Assembly (NCBI GenBank): GCA_900549065.1
Contig: URNC01000008.1
Span: 1-28,030 of the forward strand
Length of the DNA stretch: 28,030 nucleotides
DNA from: an uncultured Collinsella sp.
Lineage (GTDB): Bacteria; Actinomycetota; Coriobacteriia; Coriobacteriales; Coriobacteriaceae
Reading direction: 5' to 3'
Notes under the pieces: model-generated
What the model was told of the DNA's origin: nothing
Seen by the model: the letters and a program-made list of their open reading frames with translations, nothing else
The model's database searches: none
In this document: piece by piece, positions 7,208 to 14,580 of the stretch
Position numbering within the stretch: the stretch's first letter is position 1
Layout: each line of letters begins with the position of its first letter
Made by a program: the position numbers and the translations under genes

Positions 7208-7474
7208 ATGTCAGCTTGTGTGCCCGTCCGAGATATGAAGGACACTGCTGCATTCACTACGCTTGTTGAGTCTGAGCGCGACGTCACCGTAACTAAGAAC
7301 GGCTACGAGGCCATGCACTGCATCAGCAGCGACCAGTATCGCCTCATGCAAGAAGAAATCGCCAAGGCAAAACTGCTGTCTCGTATGATGTTGGCAGAAG
7401 ACGAAATATCGCAAGGCGACTACAGCGATTACGAATCCTTCGCGGCTTCGATACGAGACAAATATGACCTATAA
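7208..7474 (+). CDS. Type II antitoxin, Phd/YefM family
   Basis: An 88-residue antitoxin. The N-terminal half (VPVRDMKDTAAFTTLVESERDVTVTKNG) is the Phd/YefM DNA-binding fold, which normally starts with a short strand and a helix ending before 'PVxVTKNGxxxAVxxS'. The C-terminal half is acidic and helical and would wrap the toxin. ATG at 7208 is chosen because AAAGGAGGT lies six bases upstream. An earlier frame extension to 7172 would cover the -10 box. The stop overlaps the toxin start, a standard translational coupling. Confidence 0.85.
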   Translation: MSACVPVRDMKDTAAFTTLVESERDVTVTKNGYEAMHCISSDQYRLMQEEIAKAKLLSRMMLAEDEISQGDYSDYESFAASIRDKYDL

Positions 7475-7769
7475 CGTCGTAATCCTCAAAAGCGCGCGAT
7501 ATGAGTACGAGAGTATTGTCGGATACCTTGCTCAAATCCTCAAGAATCCGCGTGCAGCAGGCAATTTTGTCGCTGAGTTTGAATATCAGCTTGATCTGCT
7601 TCGCGAGCAGCCGCTCCTACGCCCCCTCTCGCACATGCAAGAGCTGGCGGCACGTAATTACCGATCGTTTCCCGTCAACAACTACGTGTGCCTTTATAAG
7701 TTTGAGCACGAAACAATCTATATCGCCCACATCTTTCATCAGTCACAGGACTACGCCCGCCTGGTCTAG
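7464..7769 (+). CDS. Type II toxin, RelE/ParE superfamily
   Basis: A 101-residue protein, typical size for the family. It has the family pattern: an N-terminal strand (YNVVILKSARYEYESIVGYL), two helices, and a C-terminal sheet with RNYRSFPVNNYVCLYKFEHETIYIAHIFHQSQDYARL. The Arg and Tyr residues and the 'IFHQSQDY' end resemble RelE/YoeB-like toxins that cleave mRNA at the ribosome. A ParE-like gyrase poison cannot be excluded. It overlaps the antitoxin by 11 bp. Confidence 0.85.
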   Translation: MTYNVVILKSARYEYESIVGYLAQILKNPRAAGNFVAEFEYQLDLLREQPLLRPLSHMQELAARNYRSFPVNNYVCLYKFEHETIYIAHIFHQSQDYARLV

Positions 7770-7802
7770 CCCACAAGCTGAATACTTGGCCCGAGCGCAT
7801 TT

Positions 7803-7884
7803 GCGTGTCATATCGCGTCACGTTGACGCGTAAAATGACGCGCAAATGGCGTTTTTACTTATACGTGTCATTCCGCACGTCATA
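7803..7884. repeat. Cluster of TGACGCG/GTGTCAT palindromic words
   Basis: In the convergent gap after the toxin gene, CGCGTCA and TGACGCG (7814-7830) form a perfect 7-bp palindrome with a 3-base centre. TGACGCG repeats at 7836. GTGTCAT occurs at 7806 and 7866, and ACGTG/CACGT (7863-7880) form another inverted repeat. No T-run terminator is clear for either gene. Confidence 0.4.
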
Positions 7885-7939
7885 TTGAAGCGATAATCCC
7901 CGCGCCGGCAGGGGGCAGAAGTATCGCCTGCAGCGCTAG

Positions 7940-8704
7940 TTAGCAAATGACCCGCGTGTGTTCCTCGATGGCGGTGCGGTCCTCGGCGGTAATACCCGGC
8001 TCGCACACCACGGCGTCCAAATTGTCCAGGCGGCAGAAGGTGTAGAAGTCGCGCTTGCCGATCTTGCTGGAGTCGGCGATCAGATAGCGCGAGTCGGCCT
8101 TGCTAAAGGCGAGCTGCTGGATACGGCCCTCTTCCATGTTAGACGTGGACACGTCGCCGTCCAAAATGCCGTTGGCGCCGATATAGGCTGCGTCGATTCC
8201 CAGTGCGCGCAGGGTATCCTCGGCCATGGGGCCCACAAAGGCGGCGGTGCGGCGGCGATACATGCCACCCACGAGGCACAGGTCGCAATCTTCGCGCGCC
8301 TCGAGCAGGTTAAACACCGAAAGCGAATTGGTCACAATGCGCAGGCGAAACGCCGGCAGCATCGAGGCCATCTGCTCAACTGTGGTGCCCGTGCCCAAAA
8401 AGATGGTCGAGCCTTCCTCGATAAGTTCCACAGCACGGCGCGCAATCTGTAGCTTTTCCTCGGCATGCTTGGTGCGCTTTTCGCTGTGCGAGTACTCATG
8501 GCGCAGCATAGCGTGGGGACGGCCCTGTGCACTGCGGGCTCCGCCGTGCACGCGCTCGATCTCGCCTAGGCTCGCGAGCTCCTCAAGATCGCGGCGAACC
8601 GTCATGTCCGAGACGCCTAGCGCATCAGAAATCTCTTTAACCAAGACCGTGCCCTGCTCCTCGAGCAGCTGACGAACCTTATCCTGACGCTCCGCCTTGA
8701 TCAT
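7940..8704 (-). CDS. DeoR/GlpR-family transcriptional regulator
   Basis: A 254-residue sugar-operon regulator. The N-terminal winged helix-turn-helix (about residues 5-60) carries the DeoR signature VKEISDALGVSDMTVRRDLEEL followed by GEIERVHGGA. The C-terminal sensor domain (about 75-235) has the phospho-sugar-binding pattern FLGTGTTVEQMA and IADSSKIGKRDFYTF. It is divergent from the galactitol-type PTS genes and probably controls them, with a sugar phosphate as inducer. The operator candidate is the TCGAACATGTTCGA palindrome at 8996. ATG at 8704 follows a GGAG-like site. Confidence 0.9.
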   Translation of the reverse strand: MIKAERQDKVRQLLEEQGTVLVKEISDALGVSDMTVRRDLEELASLGEIERVHGGARSAQGRPHAMLRHEYSHSEKRTKHAEEKLQIARRAVELIEEGSTIFLGTGTTVEQMASMLPAFRLRIVTNSLSVFNLLEAREDCDLCLVGGMYRRRTAAFVGPMAEDTLRALGIDAAYIGANGILDGDVSTSNMEEGRIQQLAFSKADSRYLIADSSKIGKRDFYTFCRLDNLDAVVCEPGITAEDRTAIEEHTRVIC

Positions 8705-8767
8705 TTTTTCTCCTTTGAGTGATTTTGTTCGCAGTTATAGTAATCGAACAGTTATGCTCACTCACCC

Positions 8768-8795
8768 TAAACGGTCGATTTTCCCGGTGAACGGT
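8768..8795 (+). promoter_or_regulatory. Paired TAAACGGT and TGAACGGT sites
   Basis: A direct repeat of TAAACGGTCGA (8768) and TGAACGGTAGA (8788), spaced 20 bp, two helical turns. It matches the word order of the pair upstream of lacE on the opposite strand. Confidence 0.5.
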
Positions 8796-8944
8796 AGAAA
8801 ACTCGGTGTCAAACGGAGAATGACGAATTATTTTGACGCAAAGAGCCCGCCAAAAAATGTGCAAAAAGCTGCGGTTTTAAAGTCATTTCAATCCAATGCG
8901 CCTCAATTAAGCAAATTGAACTTTACCGAACAATCGAAAACAGA

Positions 8945-8972
8945 TTGACACTAGTTCTCTTTGACTTAAATA
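8945..8972 (+). promoter_or_regulatory. Promoter of the galactitol-type PTS operon
   Basis: A consensus -35, TTGACA (8945-8950), a 16-bp spacer and TAAATA (8967-8972). The start of transcription would fall just before the palindrome at 8996. Confidence 0.6.
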
Positions 8973-8995
8973 TTTAGCGACTTAAACAAACAGAT

Positions 8996-9009
8996 TCGAA
9001 CATGTTCGA
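8996..9009. promoter_or_regulatory. Palindromic operator, probably for the DeoR regulator
   Basis: TCGAACATGTTCGA is a perfect 14-bp palindrome flanked by CAGA and TCTG. It lies between the promoter and the first PTS gene, where a repressor would block transcription. Assignment to the divergent DeoR protein is inferred from position. Confidence 0.55.
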
Positions 9010-9037
9010 TCTGCATGGAACGGAAGGAGTTGCAGAC

Positions 9038-9529
9038 ATGTCCGCAGAGAGCAATCTGTTCTTCGAAGATACCGTGTTTGTTTGCGACCGCACCACGCAA
9101 GAAGAGGTCTTTACCGAGATCGCCAATAAGCTGTCGCTCAAAAACTATGTGGCGCCCGCGTTTCTCGAGAACATCATCGAGCGCGAAAAGGGCTACCCCA
9201 CCGGCATGGATATGTCTGTCGTCGACCCCGAGTTGCCCAGCTTTGCCGTTCCTCACACCGAGGTCGAGTTCGTTCACACCCGTCGCATCGTCCCCGTCAA
9301 GCTGACGACCCCCGTCGAGTGGCACTCCATGATCGACCCCTCGCAGACCTTCCCCGTCTCGTTCCTGTTCATGATCCTCAACGACGACAAGGAGGCCCAG
9401 GTGGGCATCCTCGCCAAGATCATGGACTTCGTTAACGCTCTTGGCACCGATCGCGTCAAGGAGCTGTTCTCCATGACCGACGCCAAGGCCATCTACCAGT
9501 TCTTGGTCGACAACTTTCCTGCCGACTAG
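9038..9529 (+). CDS. PTS EIIA, galactitol/fructose-type (GatA-like)
   Basis: A 163-residue cytoplasmic EIIA of the mannitol/fructose/galactitol fold. The phosphorylated His is His73 in LPSFAVPHTEVEFV, the usual 'GxAxPH' position. ATG at 9038 follows GGAAGGAG; an in-frame ATG at 9002 would add twelve residues and lies within the palindrome area. It is the first gene of the IIA-IIB-IIC set. Its relatives serve galactitol permeases, but substrate cannot be read from the sequence. The galM gene that follows suggests galactose or a galactoside. Confidence 0.88.
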   Translation: MSAESNLFFEDTVFVCDRTTQEEVFTEIANKLSLKNYVAPAFLENIIEREKGYPTGMDMSVVDPELPSFAVPHTEVEFVHTRRIVPVKLTTPVEWHSMIDPSQTFPVSFLFMILNDDKEAQVGILAKIMDFVNALGTDRVKELFSMTDAKAIYQFLVDNFPAD

Positions 9530-9582
9530 CCAACCACCCTTAGGAATCCGCGGAATAACCCGCATAGAGAAAGGAATTCATC

Positions 9583-9888
9583 ATGATTAAGGTTCTCGCA
9601 GCTTGTGGCGCCGGTGTTAACTCCAGCCATCAGATCAAGGACGCCATCGAGTCCGAGTTCAAGAATCGCGGCTACAACCTGCACTGCGATGCCGTGATGA
9701 TCAAGGACGTTAACGAGGAGATGCTCTCTCAGTACGACATCTTCGCTCAGATCGCCAAGACCGATTTTGGCTTTGAGGTTAAGACCCCGATCGTCGACGC
9801 CGGCCCGATCCTCTATCGCATGCCTGCTATGGCTAAGCCGGTTTACGACAAGATCGAGGCCATTATCAAGGAAAAGGGTCTCAACTAA
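9583..9888 (+). CDS. PTS EIIB, galactitol-type (GatB-like)
   Basis: A 101-residue EIIB with the phosphocysteine Cys8 in the P-loop-like VLAACGAGVNSSH, followed by a Rossmann-like alternation of strands and helices ending IIKEKGLN. Size matches GatB (about 95-100). It takes phosphate from the upstream EIIA. GAAAGGAATTCATC precedes the ATG, 53 bp after the EIIA stop. Confidence 0.9.
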   Translation: MIKVLAACGAGVNSSHQIKDAIESEFKNRGYNLHCDAVMIKDVNEEMLSQYDIFAQIAKTDFGFEVKTPIVDAGPILYRMPAMAKPVYDKIEAIIKEKGLN

Positions 9889-9924
9889 TCATTTGCAGCT
9901 TCGCTCTGCACAATCTTTGGCTTT

Positions 9925-9961
9925 AAGGAAGATGACGACCGGGAACGGCATCTTCCTTTTT
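9925..9961 (+). terminator. Terminator-like hairpin between EIIB and EIIC
   Basis: A perfect 10-bp stem, AAGGAAGATG (9925-9934) and CATCTTCCTT (9949-9958), with an inner CCG/CGG pair in the loop, runs into TTTTTT. It lies 36 bases after the EIIB stop and about 50 before EIIC. Partial termination here would make more EIIA/EIIB than membrane EIIC. Confidence 0.75.
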
Positions 9962-10009
9962 TAAGGCAACATACGGAAAAGGAAACACTCTTTTAGGAAA
10001 GAGGGAGAC

Positions 10010-11533
10010 ATGGACGCAGTAATCGGGTTTGCTAATGCCGTCTTTCAGCCGCTGATCGACCTTGGCGCAGCCCCTATGATGACCATCGTTTTGACGGTTA
10101 TTGCCCTACTCTTCAAAGTTAAGTTTACCAAGGCCCTCGAGGGCGGCCTTAAGCTCGGTATCGCCATTACCGGCATCGGTGCCATCATCAACATTCTGAC
10201 GACGGCTTTCTCGAGCGCCATGACGACGTTCGTTGAGTCCACCGGCCTTCAGCTCACCGTCACCGACGTGGGTTGGGCACCGCTGGCCACCATCACCTGG
10301 GGCTCTCCCTACACGCTGTACTTCCTGATGGTGCTCGTCATCGTCAACATCGTGATGATCGTGCTCGCCAAGACCAACACCATCGACGTCGACATCTTTG
10401 ACGTCTGGCACCTCGCCTTCGTCGGCCTTGCCTGCATCTACTTTGGCGCCAACATCGTCGTCGCCACGCTGCTCGTCGTCTTCGTCGGCGTCATGAAGAT
10501 CATGAACTCCGACCTTATGAAGCCCACGTTCAACGATCTTTTGGGTGCTCCCGAGGAGAACCCCATGACCACGACTCACATGAACTACATGATGAACCCG
10601 CTGGCCATGCTGCTCAACAAGATCATCGACAAGGTGCTCCCCTTCCTCGATAAGTACGACTTCGACGCTGCCAAGCTCAACAACATGATCGGCTTCTGGG
10701 GCTCCAAGTTTGCTATTGGTATCTACCTGGGCGTCTTCGTCGGTCTGCTTTCGCACCAGACCCCGCAGCAGATCTGCACGCTCGCCTTTACCGCCGCAAC
10801 CTGCCTTGAGCTGTTCTCTATGATCGGTTCTTGGTTCATCGCAGCCGTTGAGCCGCTGTCTCAGGGCATCTCCGACTTTGCCAACAACAGCAAGTGGCTC
10901 CAGGGCCGTACCCTCAACGTCGGCCTCGACTGGCCCTTCATCGCCGGCCGCGCCGAGATCTGGGCTGCCGCCAACATCCTCGCCCCCATCATGTTGGGTG
11001 AGGCTCTGCTGCTCGCCAACGTTCCTTGCCCCCTCTCCCCGACTGGCACTTGGAACGGTCTGCTGCCGCTCGGCGGCATCATCGCCATGGGCCTGACGCC
11101 GGCACTGCTCGTCGTCACCCGCGGCCGCGTGATCCGCATGGTCGTTATCGGTGCCGTCCTGCTGCCCGTCTTCCTGGGCGCTGGCACCCTCGTCGCCGAC
11201 TTCGTCACCTTTACCGCTAAGACTGTCGGCGCTTTCCCCGATGGCGTTACTGGCCTGATTTCTCAGACCACCATGGAAGGACCTGTCGAGAAGTTCCTGG
11301 CCTTCTTCGTGGGCAAGGCGACCACGGGCGATGTGACCATGATTATCGCTACGGTCGTTTCTATCGTCATCTACGTCGCGCTCTTCGCTTGGTATCGCAA
11401 GCAGATGATCGCTCGTAACATCGAGTACGCGAAGCAGGACAAGTGCACCCTCTCGCCGCTCACCACCGGCAAGTTTACCGAGGAGGACCTCAAGGCTGCT
11501 AAGGAAGCCGAGTCCGCAAAGGCAAACGCCTAA
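10010..11533 (+). CDS. PTS EIIC, galactitol family (GatC-like)
   Basis: A 507-residue polytopic membrane permease. Hydrophobic segments run through most of the chain (for example ILTVIALLF, LYFLMVLVIVNIVMIVLA, IIATVVSIVIYVALFAWY). The start MDAVIGFANAVFQPLIDLGAAPMM and the NVPCPLSPTGTWNGLLPLGGI region match galactitol-type EIIC. The C-terminus is a charged cytoplasmic tail of about 45 residues (EEDLKAAKEAESAKANA). AGAAAGAGGGAGAC precedes the ATG. It is separated from EIIB by a terminator-like hairpin. Galactitol, galactose or another C6 polyol is possible. Confidence 0.88.
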   Translation: MDAVIGFANAVFQPLIDLGAAPMMTIVLTVIALLFKVKFTKALEGGLKLGIAITGIGAIINILTTAFSSAMTTFVESTGLQLTVTDVGWAPLATITWGSPYTLYFLMVLVIVNIVMIVLAKTNTIDVDIFDVWHLAFVGLACIYFGANIVVATLLVVFVGVMKIMNSDLMKPTFNDLLGAPEENPMTTTHMNYMMNPLAMLLNKIIDKVLPFLDKYDFDAAKLNNMIGFWGSKFAIGIYLGVFVGLLSHQTPQQICTLAFTAATCLELFSMIGSWFIAAVEPLSQGISDFANNSKWLQGRTLNVGLDWPFIAGRAEIWAAANILAPIMLGEALLLANVPCPLSPTGTWNGLLPLGGIIAMGLTPALLVVTRGRVIRMVVIGAVLLPVFLGAGTLVADFVTFTAKTVGAFPDGVTGLISQTTMEGPVEKFLAFFVGKATTGDVTMIIATVVSIVIYVALFAWYRKQMIARNIEYAKQDKCTLSPLTTGKFTEEDLKAAKEAESAKANA

Positions 11534-11557
11534 CTCATTGCCACATATCCCCTGTGG

Positions 11558-11594
11558 AAGAAACCCGTCGCATCCCGGCGGGTTTCTTTTTTTT
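11558..11594 (+). terminator. Rho-independent terminator after EIIC
   Basis: A perfect 10-bp stem, AAGAAACCCG (11558-11567) and CGGGTTTCTT (11579-11588), leads into a run of eight T. galM downstream therefore probably has its own promoter. Confidence 0.88.
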
Positions 11595-11716
11595 CGTCCA
11601 CAGTAAGTCAATCATCACTTTTTTGAGAAAAATACCCCCTGCTTTAGTGGGGTGTAGTGATAATCTCGCCTGTTCGCGCTACAGTTTGTCCGAAATATCT
11701 CGATGTTAGGAACCAA

Positions 11717-12769
11717 ATGATCACTTCCGAGCTTTTCGGCACCGCGCCGTGCGGTACCCCCGTTCATCGTTACACCCTCAACGGGCCCGAGATCTGCGTT
11801 CGCATTATGGACTATGGCGCCACCGTGCTGGGTATCGATGTGCCTGACATTCCCGGCAACGTGCGCGATGTGGTGCTGGGCTTCGATAAGCTCGAGGATT
11901 ACTTTGACAACCCCGCCTGCTTTGGCGCGACCATCGGCCCTGTGGCCAACCGCACTGCAGGTGCCACGATCACCATCGCTGGCACGGACTGGCATATGCC
12001 GGCCAACGAAGGCGCCAACAACCTACACAGCGATCTTGAGCACGGCCTGCACAAGCGCGTGTGGGACGTTGAGCTCGACGATACTCACAACGCCGTGCGC
12101 ATGACCACCTCGCTTAAGGACGGTGAGCTGGGTCTTCCCGGCAACCGCACCTTTACCGCCGTGTTTACCGTTACACGCACCGGCGTCTTTCGCATCGAGT
12201 ATGGCTGCGAGAGCAACCGCGCCACCTACGTGTCCATGACCAACCACACGTACTTTAACCTTGCCGGTCATAACGCCGGCATGGACTGCGAGCACTTCTT
12301 TGTTGCCAACGCTGCCCACTACCTCCCCATCAACGACCAGAATATCCCCACCGGCGAGATCGCTCCGGTCGAGGGCACGCCGTTTGATTTCCGTGAGCTG
12401 CGCCCCGTCGCGCCCGGCATGGAAGCCGACGACCCGCAGATTAAGCAGGCCCGCGGCTACGACCACTGCCTGTGCATCGATGGCTATCAGTACGGTCGCA
12501 ACCTGCGCCGCGCGATGCACGTCGAGGAGATGTGGACCGGTCGTGAGCTGGACTACTACACCACTGCCCCGGGCGTGCAGCTCTACACCGGCAACTGGCT
12601 GGGCGACGAGCACGCCAAGGACGATGCCAACTATGGCTGGGGCGCCGGCTTTGCCCTCGAGGCAGAGATGTACCCCGACACGCCGCACCAGCCGCTGTTC
12701 CCGCAGGGCATTGTGGGCCCGGGTCACCCCTATAGCAATGTGATCGAATACCACTTTATGAGGCACTAA
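11717..12769 (+). CDS. galM: Aldose 1-epimerase (galactose mutarotase)
   Basis: A 350-residue beta-sandwich enzyme that interconverts the alpha and beta anomers of galactose or glucose. The family pattern is complete: GPVANRTAG near residue 78, His104 in NNLHSD, His177 in TNHTYFNLAGH, and catalytic Glu315 in GFALEAEMYPDTPH. ATG at 11717 gives the normal length (about 340-350). A GTG at 11657 would add 20 residues with no family match. It follows the galactitol-type PTS across a terminator, so it could act on free galactose or on sugar released by other enzymes. Confidence 0.92.
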   Translation: MITSELFGTAPCGTPVHRYTLNGPEICVRIMDYGATVLGIDVPDIPGNVRDVVLGFDKLEDYFDNPACFGATIGPVANRTAGATITIAGTDWHMPANEGANNLHSDLEHGLHKRVWDVELDDTHNAVRMTTSLKDGELGLPGNRTFTAVFTVTRTGVFRIEYGCESNRATYVSMTNHTYFNLAGHNAGMDCEHFFVANAAHYLPINDQNIPTGEIAPVEGTPFDFRELRPVAPGMEADDPQIKQARGYDHCLCIDGYQYGRNLRRAMHVEEMWTGRELDYYTTAPGVQLYTGNWLGDEHAKDDANYGWGAGFALEAEMYPDTPHQPLFPQGIVGPGHPYSNVIEYHFMRH

Positions 12770-12795
12770 GCCCATAACGCAACATATCGCACAGC

Positions 12796-12831
12796 AGCGC
12801 CCGCCGGCACCAACGCCGACGGGCGCTTTTT
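12796..12831 (+). terminator. Rho-independent terminator after galM
   Basis: An 8-bp stem, AGCGCCCG (12796-12803) and CGGGCGCT (12820-12827), is extended by CCGGC/GCCGA in the loop and followed by TTTTT. Confidence 0.88.
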
Positions 12832-12876
12832 CATCTTTTGGGCTCATTTTCGCTGGGACTGTATGAGTGACATATC

Positions 12877-13028
12877 AAAACTACGCCCATTTACTACATT
12901 TAGCCCGGAATGCTCGACCATGCACCGGTTTTTGTTAAATTCGCGAGCCGTCTACCTGCGGTTTTGTTTTTCTCAAATTCGACATGCTCGGCGATAGCCG
13001 ATCAAACGTAGTAAATGGGCATAGTTTT
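12877..13028. repeat. 152-bp element with 21-bp inverted ends
   Basis: The left end (12877-12897) and right end (13008-13028) are inverted copies of 21 bp differing at one base (core GCCCATTTACTAC / GTAGTAAATGGGC). The 110-bp interior has no reading frame but carries a second pair of similar words (AATGCTCGACCATG, TTCGACATGCTCGG). A 16-base word, TCTACCTGCGGTTTTG, at 12951-12966 recurs exactly at 24378-24393 in another intergenic region. It may be a small non-autonomous mobile element or a folded regulatory RNA. No target-site duplication is obvious. Confidence 0.6.
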
Positions 13029-13063
13029 TGGCAGGTGGCATCGCACGCGTCCCTCGCAAGGGC

Positions 13064-13099
13064 AAAAATGATCCATTTTCCTCCATCCCCAAGGGATCA
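13064..13099 (-). terminator. Terminator of the orphan EIIB gene
   Basis: On the minus strand TGATCC, which contains the stop codon, pairs with GGATCA and is followed by TTTTTG. The stem is short, 6 bp, with a long loop. Confidence 0.5.
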
Positions 13100-13579
13100 G
13101 TTGAACAGATTGCCGATGGGGTCGGGGGCGGAACTGGGAAGATAGCGGATTTCTAACTCTATGCCGAGTTCTTGCAGCTCTTTAAAGGCGGCGGCATCTG
13201 CCTCGCCTACGGCAACGACAGGCGTTACAGAGCGCTTGCCCTCCCCTGCCTGCATATGGCCAATGCTGATCTTGGTGATCGGCACACCACCCTTAACCAG
13301 CGCGAGCGCATCAGCGGGTGAGGCCACCATAATCAGAATCCATTGACGCGGCGTTGCGGTATGAACGATGTCGACGGTCCTTCGCACCGAGAAAAACCGC
13401 GTCCAAACGCCTTCTGGGGCCGCCACTCTCATAGGGGCCCATTGGCGCGAATCTGCCGCGATCTCATCGTTGGCGATTAGGACGAGGTTGGAACCCACGG
13501 CTTCGTTCCATAGCTCAACGTCTTGCCCGTCAATGAAACGGTCGTCGATACGCGTGAGAAGGATCTTGGGTTGAGCCAT
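13097..13579 (-). CDS. Orphan mannose-family EIIB-like protein lacking the phospho-His
   Basis: A 160-residue protein homologous along its whole length to the EIIB at 22887-23369, which has the same length. Both share MA.P.ILLTRID.R, GSNL.L.AND, LVKGGVPI.K..IG.M...EGKR and AAFKELQELG.ELEIR. The phosphorylated residue of the family, His17 in RLVHGQV, is Asp17 here (RFIDGQD), so it cannot carry phosphate in the normal way. ATG at 13579 is chosen by alignment; an ATG at 13606 would add nine residues. No other EII genes adjoin. It could be a decayed gene, but the frame is intact and the rest of the fold is conserved, which suggests a regulatory or binding role. Confidence 0.8.
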   Translation of the reverse strand: MAQPKILLTRIDDRFIDGQDVELWNEAVGSNLVLIANDEIAADSRQWAPMRVAAPEGVWTRFFSVRRTVDIVHTATPRQWILIMVASPADALALVKGGVPITKISIGHMQAGEGKRSVTPVVAVGEADAAAFKELQELGIELEIRYLPSSAPDPIGNLFN

Positions 13580-13718
13580 GGCTGCCCCATTCTGTTTGAG
13601 ACCCATACGAGCGGGACGTCGGCCACCAACTCAACAGCAGGTCAAGCACCAAATGGGTACCGCAGACATCACGCCTCTAATATTAGTGCATTTAAAGTGA
13701 GAAAAGCCGTCAGAACAC

Positions 13719-13747
13719 TTGCGCGGATGCGCGATGTCCCGTATCAT
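13719..13747 (+). promoter_or_regulatory. Promoter of tRNA-Thr
   Basis: TTGCGC (13719-13724), a 17-bp spacer and TATCAT (13742-13747), ending about 40 bp before the tRNA. An inverted repeat, TGACGC-N7-GCGTCA, lies between the promoter and the tRNA. Confidence 0.55.
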
Positions 13748-13786
13748 AGACAGCCGTTGACGCCTCAGTTGCGTCACCACATGGCC

Positions 13787-13862
13787 GCCAGCGTAGCTCA
13801 GTTGGTAGAGCACCGCTCTCGTAAAGCGGGGGTCACCGGTTCGAGCCCGGTCGCTGGCTCCA
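13787..13862 (+). tRNA. tRNA-Thr (anticodon CGT)
   Basis: A complete 76-base cloverleaf. Acceptor GCCAGCG pairs with CGCTGGC, the D arm is GCTC/GAGC, and the anticodon stem CCGCT/AGCGG encloses the loop CTCGTAA with anticodon CGT (reads ACG). The T arm is ACCGG-TTCGAGC-CCGGT, the discriminator is T, and CCA is encoded. A terminator follows directly. Confidence 0.96.
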
Positions 13863-13874
13863 TTGCACAAGATA

Positions 13875-13896
13875 GCCGCCTTCGGGCGGCTTTTTT
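13875..13896 (+). terminator. Rho-independent terminator after tRNA-Thr
   Basis: GCCGCC-TTCG-GGCGGC (13875-13890), a tetraloop hairpin, is followed by six T. Confidence 0.92.
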
Positions 13897-13959
13897 GTTG
13901 CCGATTTTGAGTGCGTGCGTGCCAATCCACGTATCGTAACGGCCTCAACTCCCCTACTC

Positions 13960-14014
13960 AAAAACAGAAAGCCCCGCCAACCGCAATCCCCAAAGGAACC
14001 GCGATCAGCGGGGC
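13960..14014 (-). terminator. Terminator of the lacX-kinase-yhcH operon
   Basis: On the minus strand GCCCCGC (14014-14008) pairs with GCGGGGC (13977-13971) and is followed by TTTCTGTTTTT. The 30-base loop contains a further GCGGTT/AACCGC-like pairing. Confidence 0.65.
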
Positions 14015-14074
14015 CCAAGCGCGTTCCTCCAAGGGATAACGCTCGCAAAACGAACAGCTCAGCCGAGCGGCTCG

Positions 14075-14548
14075 TTACTCCTCCCAGTAAGCGTCTGCAA
14101 GCAGCTTAAAGCAGATCTTCTTGACCGGCTGCGCGCCATCGCCCGGGAACTCGAGCGTGGGCATGTGAGGCTCGCCGGCAACAAACAGCGCAAACTTGTC
14201 GTCAGCAAGATCGCCGGCGATCGAGGCGTCGGAATCGACCAAATCGTAGTCGTCCTTCTCGTCAAACTCCTGAACCAGCGTCAGGCTGCCCGTGGCAACC
14301 TTAAAGGCCTCGCGACCCTCGACGTCGATCTGCAGGTCGTGATAGCGCTGATGCGTCTCGTAGTGGGCCTCGGCTTCGGGACGCGTCGTGGGAGCCATGA
14401 CGTTCGCAAAGACCTTGTCGCCCAGAATCGAATGGCTGCCGACCTCGAGCTTCGCCGGATCGTTCTCCTCGAGCCAGTCGATCAGCACGTCGAGGCCCTT
14501 GAGCATTCCACGGTACTCCTCGATATCGCCCAATGCACCGTAAATCAT
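14075..14548 (-). CDS. YhcH/YjgK/YiaL (NanQ/EbgC-like) family protein
   Basis: A 157-residue cupin-like protein. Members include NanQ, a sialic acid anomerase, and EbgC, a beta-galactosidase partner. The metal-binding and active-site region is visible as HYETHQRYHDLQIDVEGRE (about residues 62-80), with Glu and His residues near the C-terminal strand (AGEPHMPTLE). It is the last gene of a leftward operon with a PfkB kinase and a LacX-like epimerase, so a role as a sugar or sugar-phosphate anomerase in galactose metabolism is plausible. GAGAGGGG precedes the ATG. Confidence 0.85.
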   Translation of the reverse strand: MIYGALGDIEEYRGMLKGLDVLIDWLEENDPAKLEVGSHSILGDKVFANVMAPTTRPEAEAHYETHQRYHDLQIDVEGREAFKVATGSLTLVQEFDEKDDYDLVDSDASIAGDLADDKFALFVAGEPHMPTLEFPGDGAQPVKKICFKLLADAYWEE

Positions 14549-14580
14549 CTAAATCCCCTCTCGGATCGTTTCTTTGGCGG

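Larger units (their letters stand above)
8705..9037. promoter_or_regulatory. Divergent regulatory region, deoR and galactitol-type PTS
   Basis: A 333-bp AT-rich gap. From left to right it holds the deoR 5' end, a TAAACGGT/TGAACGGT pair (8768-8795), an unassigned stretch with no gene, GAAC words near 8918-8943, a TTGACA promoter (8945) and a perfect palindrome (8996-9009). Confidence 0.6.

Noticed and set aside
7898..7916. CCCC/GGGG hairpin as a terminator for deoR
   Set aside because: The stem is only four pairs with no T-run on either strand.
10106..11611. A 501-codon minus-strand open frame
   Set aside because: It is antisense to the galactitol-type EIIC gene and ends in the terminator. 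Composition is Asp/Gly/Glu/His-rich, as expected for a shadow frame.
12901..13000. The inner words of the 152-bp element as a riboswitch
   Set aside because: No match to a known riboswitch core that I can recognise, and it lies between convergent 3' ends rather than before a gene.
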